Part shown: piece after piece, positions 1 through 6,480 of the stretch
How positions within the stretch are numbered: the first letter of the stretch is position 1
How the letters are laid out: every line of letters begins with the position of its first letter
Source of the DNA: Mycobacterium sp. Aquia_216
GTDB lineage: Bacteria > Actinomycetota > Actinomycetes > Mycobacteriales > Mycobacteriaceae
DNA: 64,000 bases
Reading direction: 5' to 3'
Assembly: GCF_026723865.1 (NCBI RefSeq)
Contig: NZ_CP113529.1
Span: 3,410,001-3,474,000, forward strand
Notes under the pieces: model-generated
Told to the model about the DNA's origin: nothing
Databases searched by the model: none
The model's input: the letters and a program-made list of their open reading frames with translations, nothing else
Translations under genes and position numbers: made by a program

Positions 1-113
1 GGCCACTTGAGCACCCGCGGCCGCGGGGCGTTGGGTGGCGCCGGGGGATGTAACACTCGCCAGACTTTTCTCGGCGGGGCATCGACGTGGAATCGCACGG
101 TGTAGGACTGCAT
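1..113 (-). CDS. SRPBCC (START/Bet v1-like) protein, 3' end cut by window edge
   Basis: The first ~37 codons of a gene that runs leftward off the window. It starts at ATG 113-111, which overlaps the TGA of the nitroreductase at 115-113 in an ATGA arrangement, a sign of translational coupling. The visible N-terminus reads MQSYTVRFHVDAPPRKVW, the usual opening of SRPBCC/polyketide-cyclase proteins (beta-strand, then D-APP-KVWRVL). The family binds hydrophobic ligands in a cavity; the ligand here is unknown. It would be the third gene of a leftward operon (CMD-like, nitroreductase, SRPBCC). The assignment rests on fewer than 40 residues. Confidence 0.6.
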   Translation of the reverse strand, partial: MQSYTVRFHVDAPPRKVWRVLHPPAPPNAPRPRVLKW

Positions 114-754
114 CAGCTCTCTCCATCAGCCGTCATCCAACTGTTCCAGAACGTGATGGTCTCCGCGGGCGGCCGCCTGGCCGGCCGGAAGTCCGTGCCG
201 ATCGTGTAGGCGACGGGAAACAGCGCGGCCTGCGTCACCGTGGGCGGAATGCCGAGCAGCTCGGCGACTTCCCGTTCCTTGAACAGATGCATCGTCGTCC
301 ACACCGAACCCAGCCCCCGCGAACGCAGCGCCAGCAGAAAGCTCCAGCCGGCCGGGATGATCGACGCCCAGGCCGCCGCGGCGATACCCGGTTCCGCGCT
401 CTCGATGCGCTGGTTGAGGCAGGGAATGACATGCACCGGAACCTGTCCCAGCGTTTCGGTCAGGCTCGTCGCACTCTGGTACACCCGCCGCGTCTGCGGG
501 TCCGTCGCGTTATCCGCCGCGTATGCCAGGTACTGCGAACCGATGCTGCGGTAGATCTCGGCGATGGCCGCGCGCTTGTCCGCGTCGGTGATTACCAGCC
601 AACGCCAGTCCTGCGTGTTGCTGGCCGTGGGCGCCTGCATCGCCAGTTGGATGCATTCCAGGATCACCTCGCGACTGACCGGCCGGGTCAGGTCGAGACG
701 TTTACGAACCGACCGTGTGGTGCTGAGCAGTTCGTCGACGGTGGCGATTTCCAT
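113..754 (-). CDS. Nitroreductase family FMN oxidoreductase
   Basis: 213 residues, normal length for the nitroreductase/NfnB-like fold. The N-terminal segment contains the family hallmark 'TTRSVRKRLDLTRPVS' followed by the helix 'CIQLAMQAPTASNTQDW', which contacts FMN. The C-terminal 'LGIPPTVTQAALFPVAYTIG' is the usual strand near the flavin. Family members reduce nitro groups, quinones or enones with NAD(P)H in the cytoplasm. It lies 21 bases after the carboxymuconolactone-decarboxylase-like gene and overlaps the next gene by 3 bases, so it is probably cotranscribed. The substrate cannot be read from sequence. Nearby nitronate monooxygenase and tautomerase genes make nitro or ring compounds plausible. 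Confidence 0.88.
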   Translation of the reverse strand: MEIATVDELLSTTRSVRKRLDLTRPVSREVILECIQLAMQAPTASNTQDWRWLVITDADKRAAIAEIYRSIGSQYLAYAADNATDPQTRRVYQSATSLTETLGQVPVHVIPCLNQRIESAEPGIAAAAWASIIPAGWSFLLALRSRGLGSVWTTMHLFKEREVAELLGIPPTVTQAALFPVAYTIGTDFRPARRPPAETITFWNSWMTADGES

Positions 755-775
755 GGATTCCTTTCCGGTGCATGG

Positions 776-1009
776 TCAGAGATCGATCGCGCAAGACTGG
801 TCGGCCCCCAGCACGGTCAGGGAACGTCCCAGGCCAAGAAATACCGCGACACACAGTGTGAGATCCAGGATCTCTTCGTCGGTGGAAGACGCTCGAAGTC
901 GTTGGAAGAAACCATCATCCATCGACGAGTGGTCGTTGGCGAAGCGCTCGGCGTACTCGATCGCGGCGGCTTCGCCACCAGGGCCCCCCGGCACGGTGAG
1001 CCTTGCCAT
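776..1009 (-). CDS. Short carboxymuconolactone decarboxylase/AhpD-like protein (C-terminal half only)
   Basis: 77 residues from ATG 1009, chosen because AGGAGG lies at 1016-1021, six bases upstream; an in-frame ATG at 1051 has no such site. The sequence 'AIEYAERFANDHSSMDDGFF' and 'DEEILDLTLCVAVFLGLGR' match the C-terminal helices of carboxymuconolactone-decarboxylase/AhpD-like proteins. The CxxC-bearing N-terminal half typical of full-length AhpD relatives is absent. It is either a degenerate gene or a small stand-alone helical-bundle protein. It heads the leftward operon with the nitroreductase. Confidence 0.6.
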   Translation of the reverse strand: MARLTVPGGPGGEAAAIEYAERFANDHSSMDDGFFQRLRASSTDEEILDLTLCVAVFLGLGRSLTVLGADQSCAIDL

Positions 1010-1107
1010 CGCCGACCTCCTGCCTGGTAAGGACGGTACCGAATTGAGCAAACCAGATTCTCAACTCGGCTGTCTAGGTCGGCGACGAGGCGCAATTGTG
1101 CAGGTGA

Positions 1108-1144
1108 GTAACCCGGCGCGGAGCCGCAAGACTGTCCGGGTTAC
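1108..1144. promoter_or_regulatory. Long inverted repeat between divergent genes
   Basis: Nine-base perfect arms GTAACCCGG (1108-1116) and CCGGGTTAC (1136-1144) flank 19 bases. The site lies between the leftward CMD/nitroreductase operon and the rightward NIPSNAP gene, so it could be a shared operator or a hairpin in the NIPSNAP leader. No regulator is assigned. Confidence 0.45.
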
Positions 1145-1192
1145 GGTCCGTTGAGCGGCATTGGGCCCGGCGGCGAATAGGGAGGTCTGTGC

Positions 1193-1891
1193 GTGCTGTT
1201 CATGCACGAACTACACACGGTGCGCGGCCGCAAGGAGGATGAATTCGAGGCGGCGTTCCGTGACGGTTGGATGCCGATGCTCGGGCGCGGCGACGACGCT
1301 CGGTTGTTGTGGTACGCCAACCAGGCACACGGCAGCGGCCCCGCCTACACAGTCGTCACCGTGACGGCCGTCCGCGACGGTGCGGCGTGGGAGCGGCTGA
1401 CCTTACGGGTGCAGAAGGGCGACCTGCAGAAGTGGATGCGCGGCCTCGATGAGCTCCGCCACGAGGTCGAGGCGAAGCTGCTGACGCCGTTGCCTTGGTC
1501 ACCGCTGGGCGACGTGCAGTTCGACGAGGTGCCGGCCGACGGGCGACAGCACGAGATGACCCTGTACATGGAAGACACCATGTGGCCCTACGAGGACAAG
1601 TTCGAGGAATACATCGACCGCTGCGGCGACGTGTACGCCAGGAGTCTCCAAGCGCCATCCTCGATGCTGACGATGCACGCCGCATTCCAGCCCGCCCTTG
1701 GCAGCCATGTCCGGCGCGAGGTGATTCTGATGCAGCGCATCAGCCGGCCCGACGCGCTGCTCGACCTGCTCCGCAGCCACATCCCCGCCGAGTACCGCGC
1801 GCCCGGCACGTGGATGTACGACGCCCTGGACTTGCGCGATCAGTGGACCAGCCGGTTGCTGCGCACCTCCGAATGGTCACCCCTGTACTGA
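1193..1891 (+). CDS. NIPSNAP-like protein
   Basis: 232 residues from GTG 1193, with GGAGGT at 1181-1186 as ribosome binding site. The opening 'MLFMHELHTVRGRKEDEFEAAF' and the later 'HEMTLYMEDTMWPYEDKFEEYI' each look like one NIPSNAP/dimeric alpha-beta barrel half (short strand, then an arm with 'E..F'), so it is a tandem two-domain protein. Such proteins often sit in catabolic operons with uncertain roles. It is convergent with the nitronate monooxygenase gene (3-base gap) and divergent from the nitroreductase operon. Function unknown. Confidence 0.7.
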   Translation: MLFMHELHTVRGRKEDEFEAAFRDGWMPMLGRGDDARLLWYANQAHGSGPAYTVVTVTAVRDGAAWERLTLRVQKGDLQKWMRGLDELRHEVEAKLLTPLPWSPLGDVQFDEVPADGRQHEMTLYMEDTMWPYEDKFEEYIDRCGDVYARSLQAPSSMLTMHAAFQPALGSHVRREVILMQRISRPDALLDLLRSHIPAEYRAPGTWMYDALDLRDQWTSRLLRTSEWSPLY

Positions 1892-1894
1892 GTG

Positions 1895-2857
1895 TCATGC
1901 GTCCGCACGGCCCAGGATTCGGGCAGCGTCGCGCGCCATGTCGTGCACGATGCCGGCAGCCGGACGGATGTCGCGAACGAGTCCGACGGCCTCGCCCACA
2001 AGTATGGCCGCAGCTTCGAAATCTTCTGCGGCCACTGCATTTTCGAATGATTCCATCGCCTCGGGCAGCGCGGCCGATAGTTGGTTCTCGTTGCCGTGCC
2101 AGGTGTCGAGGAATCGGTTGCGCAGCGCCCGCGCGTTGTAGTCGGGGGGCCAATCAAGTTGGCGCACAACGTCGTACACGCGGGTTCTGAGGGTGTCGTC
2201 TCCGCTGGCCGAGATCGCCCGCTGGTGGGCCCGCGGCGACACCGATGCCTCGGCACTGGCCCAAAGCCGAGTACCGACTATCGCACCGTCGGCGCCCAGT
2301 GCCAATGCTGCCGCCAATCCACGGCCGTCGGCGATGCCGCCGGCCGCGACTACCAGCGTTTCGGGGGAGCGCGCGGCGACGAGGTCGACCACGTCGGGCA
2401 CCAGCGTGAACGTGGACCGCACGGTCATTCCGTGGCCACCCGCCTCGCCGCCCTGCGCGACGACGATGTCCGCGCCGGCGTCCACTGCCTGCCGCGCGTG
2501 ATCGAGCTTCTGCACCTGGGCGATCAGTGGCACATCCGCCGCGTGAATACGTTCGGCGAACGGCCGAAGATCCCCGAACGACAACATGATTGCGGCCGGT
2601 TGCCGCTCGAGGGCATGATCGAGCAGTTCGGGCTCGTGCGCCAGGCTCCAGGTGATGAACCCGCATCCGACCCTCGCGCCGTCGGCCTGCTCGAATTCGT
2701 GCCGCAGCCATTCGGCGTTGCCGTAGCCGCCTCCGATCAGTCCAAGGCCGCCACCCGCTGTCACCGCCGCCGCGAGCCGGCCGCCGGAAGCCATGGCCAT
2801 CGGCGCGAGCAGGATCGGATGCTCGATGCCGAAGAACTCGGTGAGACGAGTGTTCAT
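1895..2857 (-). CDS. Nitronate monooxygenase (2-nitropropane dioxygenase family), FMN-dependent
   Basis: 320-residue TIM-barrel flavoprotein. It opens with 'FFGIEHPILLAPMAMASGG', carries the active-site motif 'AQGGEAGGHG' with His142 in the position of the catalytic base, and has the phosphate-binding 'AAGGIADGRGLAAALALGADG' region. The family oxidises alkyl nitronates with O2 to carbonyl compounds and nitrite; propionate-3-nitronate gives malonate semialdehyde. The start ATG at 2857 overlaps the stop of the upstream tautomerase gene (4 bases), so the two are translationally coupled. FabK-like enoyl reductases share this fold, so the substrate is an inference. Confidence 0.85.
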   Translation of the reverse strand: MNTRLTEFFGIEHPILLAPMAMASGGRLAAAVTAGGGLGLIGGGYGNAEWLRHEFEQADGARVGCGFITWSLAHEPELLDHALERQPAAIMLSFGDLRPFAERIHAADVPLIAQVQKLDHARQAVDAGADIVVAQGGEAGGHGMTVRSTFTLVPDVVDLVAARSPETLVVAAGGIADGRGLAAALALGADGAIVGTRLWASAEASVSPRAHQRAISASGDDTLRTRVYDVVRQLDWPPDYNARALRNRFLDTWHGNENQLSAALPEAMESFENAVAAEDFEAAAILVGEAVGLVRDIRPAAGIVHDMARDAARILGRADA

Positions 2858-3246
2858 TGCAGTTCTCCGGTGAGGAACTGCGCCCGGCCGTGACCGAAAG
2901 ACCAGTCCTCGTCGCTGTTTTCAGTGATCGACACGATCAGGTCGGCCGGGTCGACCCCGCACAGTTCGGTAAGATTCGATGCCAGCAGCTCATAGAACCG
3001 TTCCTTCATGGCGCGGGTGCGCGGCCTGCTCACCACGTGCACCACCACAAGCCGTGTTGAGCGGTCGATGCCAAGACCGGTATCCCAGGCCACGATCTCG
3101 TGGGCGGGATGGGTATGCACCACCTGGTAGCGGTCGCCCGGCGGCACCGCAAACGCTCCGACGACGGCATAGTGAACGGCGTCGAGCAGCGTTCGCACCT
3201 CCTCCGGCGCGCGCCCCTCGATCAGGTCGATGTACAGCAGCGGCAT
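2854..3246 (-). CDS. Malonate semialdehyde decarboxylase-type tautomerase
   Basis: 130 codons; after loss of Met1 the mature protein starts with Pro1. The sequence 'PLLYIDLIEGR', 'VPPGDRYQ', 'DTGLGI' and 'NSDEDWSFGHGRAQFLTGEL' follows Pseudomonas malonate semialdehyde decarboxylase almost motif for motif. The residues reported as essential there are all present when counted from Pro1: Pro1, Asp37, Arg73 and Arg75. That enzyme converts malonate semialdehyde to acetaldehyde and CO2. It is the first gene of a two-gene operon with nitronate monooxygenase and is divergent from a LysR regulator. A general tautomerase role cannot be excluded. Confidence 0.85.
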   Translation of the reverse strand: MPLLYIDLIEGRAPEEVRTLLDAVHYAVVGAFAVPPGDRYQVVHTHPAHEIVAWDTGLGIDRSTRLVVVHVVSRPRTRAMKERFYELLASNLTELCGVDPADLIVSITENSDEDWSFGHGRAQFLTGELQ

Positions 3247-3308
3247 TTTCTCTCCTCGGGTCCGTGCGCCTCGATGACGAGGTTAGGGCTACGGGAAGCG
3301 ACTGTGAA

Positions 3309-3326
3309 ATGCCTGTCGCACGGCAT
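3309..3326. promoter_or_regulatory. Inverted repeat, candidate LysR operator
   Basis: ATGCC (3309-3313), eight bases, GGCAT (3322-3326) in the 95-base gap between the divergent tautomerase and LysR genes. LysR-type regulators commonly bind such dyads and control the divergent operon. The classical T-N11-A core is not exact here. Confidence 0.45.
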
Positions 3327-3341
3327 CTATGCTTTCCAGGC

Positions 3342-4217
3342 ATGAGTGTGCTGGACGGCGGCCGAGTCGAGTTGCGCCATCTGCGCGCGTTCGAAGCGGT
3401 GGCGCGATTGCAGTCGTTCACCCGTGCGGCCGAGGAGCTCGCGATCACCCAGCCGGCGCTGAGCCGCACTGTCCAGCAGCTCGAAGACGCACTCGGCGTC
3501 ACCCTGCTCGATCGCGGCTCGCGGCATGTGGAGATGACACCCGCCGGGCGGACGTTCTTCGAACACGTCGAACGGGTTCTCGCCGAAGTGGTGCGCGGCG
3601 TGCGGGCCGTGCGACGTCAGGCGAGTATTCGTCTCGGGTTCAGTTGGTTGTTGCCCGACCCGTGGGCGCAAGACACGGTTGCCCGATTTGAGCGGGCCGG
3701 CGCAACGACGGTCGATTTGATCCGCACCGACGATGCGCTTGCCGCGGTGCAGCGGGGGAAGGTCAACGTCGCCGTGGTGCGTGGCCAGGTGACCTCGACC
3801 ACCGTGCGGGTCGTGCACCTGTTCAACGAGTCACGCGTGGCGGTGTGCTCTGTTCACTCGCGCGTGGCGGCCAGGCGGGAGTTGGACTGGGCCGAGGTCC
3901 CAAAGTGGCCGCTGGTGGTCAACGTCGCCAGCGGCACCACCGGACCGTGGTCGTGGCCCGCGGGCCAGGGCCCGCAAACGGTCGTGGAGACGTCGAATTT
4001 CGACGAATGGATCGAATCCGTAGCCGCGGATCGAGGCATCGGCGTGATCCCAGATGTCGCCGTCCGGCGCAACATTCACCCCGGTGTGCGGTTCATCGCG
4101 CTCCGGGGAGCACCCCAGAGCGCGGTGTCCCTGGCTTTTCTGCCGCGCGCTCGCAATGCCGAGCTGCGCCGCTTCATCGAGGCCGCGGTGACAAGCGCGG
4201 CCGAGTGCGGCACTTGA
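3342..4217 (+). CDS. LysR family transcriptional regulator
   Basis: 291 residues from ATG 3342, chosen because the helix-turn-helix then begins at the usual position ('ELRHLRAFEAVARLQSFTRA'). Residues ~10-70 hold the winged HTH, including 'LAITQPALSRTVQQLEDALG' and 'LLDRGSRHVEMTPAGRTF'. The rest is the periplasmic-binding-like effector domain. Divergent orientation next to the tautomerase-nitronate monooxygenase pair is the standard arrangement of a LysR activator with its target operon. The effector is unknown; a nitro acid or semialdehyde would fit the neighbours. Confidence 0.88.
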   Translation: MSVLDGGRVELRHLRAFEAVARLQSFTRAAEELAITQPALSRTVQQLEDALGVTLLDRGSRHVEMTPAGRTFFEHVERVLAEVVRGVRAVRRQASIRLGFSWLLPDPWAQDTVARFERAGATTVDLIRTDDALAAVQRGKVNVAVVRGQVTSTTVRVVHLFNESRVAVCSVHSRVAARRELDWAEVPKWPLVVNVASGTTGPWSWPAGQGPQTVVETSNFDEWIESVAADRGIGVIPDVAVRRNIHPGVRFIALRGAPQSAVSLAFLPRARNAELRRFIEAAVTSAAECGT

Positions 4218-4228
4218 CATGGGTTGTG

Positions 4229-5092
4229 CTATCCCGGGTTTCGGTCTGCACCGACGGCGGGCCCTGGCGGCGTGGCGTTGCTGCCGGCGCGCAATCGGCT
4301 GGTGACCGATTCCAGGAACGGCTCGACAATTGCCAAAAAGCCCGCCGGGTCCGACGAGAACACCACGTGCCCGGTACTCAGGACCTCGAGCCGCGAGCCC
4401 CGGATGGCGTCGTGGGTCGCACGCGCGGCACGCACCGGTATCGCGATGTCCTTCTTGCCCCACACGATGAGCGTGGGCGCGGTCAGTTCCGTGGCGCGGC
4501 TTCGCAAATCGTGCTCGGGCGTCGCGAAGCTTCGCCAGAGCCCGGTGAGTGTCCGGGCACCTTCGGGCGTTCTGACCGCCACGATCGCACGCGCAATGAT
4601 CTCCCGGTCGCTGTCGGTCCTGGCCTTCATGTAGCCCCGGATGAACCGGGGAGCGCCGCGACGGACGAACGCCGGTGAGCCGACGACCCGGCAGAAGGCG
4701 CGCGTCAGCGGGCCCAACGGAATGAACCCGCCGGAGTTGACCAGCACCAGTCCCGCGACACCCTCGGGCCGGTTGATCGCCAAGCGTGCGGCGGCAAACC
4801 CGCCGACCGAATTCCCGATCAGCACAGCACTCGTCAGACCGAGCCCGTCGACGACGTCTTCGAGTACATCGGCGAAGAGCGGGGCGCCGGGCTCGACGGA
4901 GGAGTCGACCGGATCCGAGTCTCCGTGCCCCGGCCAGTCCACCGCGATGGTGCGGTAACGGCGGTCAAGTGTTGCGCGGATCGGGTCGAAGTCGCGGGCA
5001 TCGTGCAGGGTCGCGTGTAGCAGTAAAATCGTTGGCCCGCTGCCACTTTCGGTATAAGAGACGCGCCCCGCCCGAGTTTGGATAGTCGGCAT
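4229..5092 (-). CDS. Alpha/beta hydrolase (MhpC-like)
   Basis: 287 residues from ATG 5092; a longer in-frame reading exists, but homologous sequence starts at 'MPTIQTRAGRVSYTESGSGP'. It shows the oxyanion region 'LLLHATLHDARDF', nucleophile elbow 'GNSVGG' (Ser), acid region 'LIVWGKKD' and C-terminal His in 'STGHVV'. The family includes meta-cleavage-product hydrolases and esterases; the substrate is unknown. It is divergent from a TetR gene with a palindromic operator at 5113-5130 between them, so probably repressed by that TetR. Confidence 0.82.
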   Translation of the reverse strand: MPTIQTRAGRVSYTESGSGPTILLLHATLHDARDFDPIRATLDRRYRTIAVDWPGHGDSDPVDSSVEPGAPLFADVLEDVVDGLGLTSAVLIGNSVGGFAAARLAINRPEGVAGLVLVNSGGFIPLGPLTRAFCRVVGSPAFVRRGAPRFIRGYMKARTDSDREIIARAIVAVRTPEGARTLTGLWRSFATPEHDLRSRATELTAPTLIVWGKKDIAIPVRAARATHDAIRGSRLEVLSTGHVVFSSDPAGFLAIVEPFLESVTSRLRAGSNATPPGPAVGADRNPG

Positions 5093-5112
5093 GAAAGTTC
5101 CTCTCACCTGAT

Positions 5113-5130
5113 TGACCGACTGGTCGGTCA
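5113..5130. promoter_or_regulatory. TetR-type palindromic operator
   Basis: TGACCGAC-TG-GTCGGTCA: perfect 8-base arms around a 2-base centre, 20 bases upstream of the hydrolase start and 79 bases upstream of the TetR gene. Size and position are typical of an autoregulatory TetR operator controlling divergent genes. Confidence 0.7.
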
Positions 5131-5177
5131 TCGCGTACGGTACCTCGGTAGGAACGTCGTGACAAGGAGGAATCGAG

Positions 5178-5222
5178 ATGCGAAAACCCAGCGCAGGGCG
5201 GGATTGCGATGAGACCGCCTGA
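5178..5222 (+). other. 14-codon leader ORF overlapping the TetR start
   Basis: A strong AAGGAGG (5164-5170) lies seven bases before ATG 5178, which opens a 14-codon ORF (MRKPSAGRDCDETA) ending at TGA 5220-5222, inside the TetR gene in another frame. The TetR start at 5209 has only a weak GGGCGGG upstream. The leader peptide resembles the TetR N-terminus (MRPPEPGRDA), which suggests a duplicated gene start. It may couple translation of the regulator. Confidence 0.4.
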
Positions 5223-5760
5223 GCCCGGACGCGATGCCCTGCTGGACGCGGGGCAGCGCCTGTTAGGAACGGCCGACTTGGCCCGGATCTCGGTGAACGC
5301 GATCGTTGCCGAGGCCGGCATGGCGAAGGGCAGCTTCTACCAGCACTGGCCCAGCCGCGCGGAATACGTGCGGGCACTGCACATCCGATTCCATGACGAG
5401 CTCCTGGAATCGATCGTTGCCGCCAGGGCCGAGCTGCCGCCCGGGCACGAGCGGCTCGAGGCCGCGATGAACGCGTACCTCGACGGCTGTTTGGCCGAGC
5501 CCGCTACCAAAGCACTGCTCGTTCAATCACGCACCGAGGCCGGGTTGACCGATTTGGTCGCGGTCCGCAATCACAGCGCGGCCACGCTGATGATGCCCGA
5601 CCTGGAGGCGCTCGGATGGGTGTCGGCGGAACCGATCGCGGCGCTGCTCGTCGCGGCGGTCGCCGAAATCGCGCTCGTCGAACTCGATGCCCGGCAACGC
5701 GATGACGAGCTACGCCGAGGATTCCTGCGACTCGCGACTCGGACGCCGACGGCAGATTAG
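5209..5760 (+). CDS. TetR family transcriptional regulator
   Basis: 183 residues. Residues ~8-55 form the TetR HTH ('DALLDAGQRLLG', 'ISVNAIVAEAGMAKGSFYQHW'); the remainder is a helical ligand-binding domain. It is divergent from the alpha/beta hydrolase and the palindrome 5113-5130 is the likely operator. The best ribosome binding site belongs to an overlapping short ORF at 5178, so expression may depend on coupling. Its stop overlaps the stop of the convergent second TetR gene. Confidence 0.85.
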   Translation: MRPPEPGRDALLDAGQRLLGTADLARISVNAIVAEAGMAKGSFYQHWPSRAEYVRALHIRFHDELLESIVAARAELPPGHERLEAAMNAYLDGCLAEPATKALLVQSRTEAGLTDLVAVRNHSAATLMMPDLEALGWVSAEPIAALLVAAVAEIALVELDARQRDDELRRGFLRLATRTPTAD

Positions 5761-6368
5761 GCCAGCGGCGCTAAACCGGAGCGGAGCAAATCCAGACCCG
5801 CGGCCACCAGCTCGCCGAGATCGTCGGTGCAGCCGTTTCGCCCCCAATACTCCACTGCCACAACGAGAGCCGCAGCCAGAGCGGAGCCCGCTACCTCGGC
5901 GCTCAGCTCGATGTTCGGCGTGTCCGGATTCCGACTCCTGATGAAGTCGGTCAGCACCGCGGCGAACGACGATTGCACCACCCGCAAATGGCCGGCGATG
6001 CGTTCCGCACTGATCAACTCGGTGCGTGCGGTCGCGGCCTGCCGGACCACTTCCAGGTCGTGCGGGAAGGCCGCGACGCTCGCCAACACCGCATCGAAGA
6101 GCGACTCGGAATCCGGGCGTTGCACAAGGGCCTCGGCCAGCCATTCCAACTGCGTCTCGTAGTCCTGGAACAGCACCGACTCCTTGGTCGGGAAATGCCG
6201 GAAGAAGGTGCGTTCCGTCACGCCGGCCTCGGCCGCCAGCTCCGTGACCGTCACCTTGGCAAACCCCTTGCGGGCGAAGCTTTTTAGCGCGGCTTGGCGT
6301 AGCGCCTCGTGCGTCGATCGTCGGCGCAGTTCGTGGCGGTTCGTCGGGTTGCCGGCTAACACAGTCAT
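5757..6368 (-). CDS. TetR family transcriptional regulator
   Basis: 203 residues from ATG 6368. An upstream ATG at 6410 is possible, but the first codons from there coincide with an operator half-site, and TACGAT at 6378-6383 fits a -10 element for the shorter form. HTH: 'ALKSFARKGFAKVTVTELAAEAGVTERTFFRHFPTKE', a very typical TetR recognition helix. Divergent from the PYROXD2-like oxidoreductase; two near-identical palindromes lie between them, so it probably represses that gene and itself. Confidence 0.85.
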   Translation of the reverse strand: MTVLAGNPTNRHELRRRSTHEALRQAALKSFARKGFAKVTVTELAAEAGVTERTFFRHFPTKESVLFQDYETQLEWLAEALVQRPDSESLFDAVLASVAAFPHDLEVVRQAATARTELISAERIAGHLRVVQSSFAAVLTDFIRSRNPDTPNIELSAEVAGSALAAALVVAVEYWGRNGCTDDLGELVAAGLDLLRSGLAPLA

Positions 6369-6395
6369 GTCACGCCGATCGTATCCGACCGCATT

Positions 6396-6434
6396 CGTCA
6401 GAACTGACATCTTCCAATTATGTCAGTACTGACA
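6396..6434. promoter_or_regulatory. Tandem TetR operators
   Basis: TGTCAGTACTGACA (6421-6434) is a perfect 14-base palindrome. A second copy, CGTCAGAACTGACA (6396-6409), differs at two positions; centres are 25 bases apart. They sit in the divergent region of the TetR and FAD oxidoreductase genes, close to where both promoters must lie. Confidence 0.7.
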
Positions 6435-6480
6435 TATGGTTGTGACGCGCAGATCACCGGCGAAGGGCTGGGCCAGGACA

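Noticed and set aside
35..1030. 331-codon plus-strand frame opposite the nitroreductase
   Set aside because: Arg-rich shadow of the nitroreductase and CMD-like genes.
2081..2893. 270-codon plus-strand frame opposite the nitronate monooxygenase
   Set aside because: Antisense to a clear gene; no motif, low-complexity composition.
6436..6480. Upstream extension of the PYROXD2-like gene from ATG 6436
   Set aside because: The extra residues lie right after the TetR operator and before AGGA; family similarity starts at ATG 6481.
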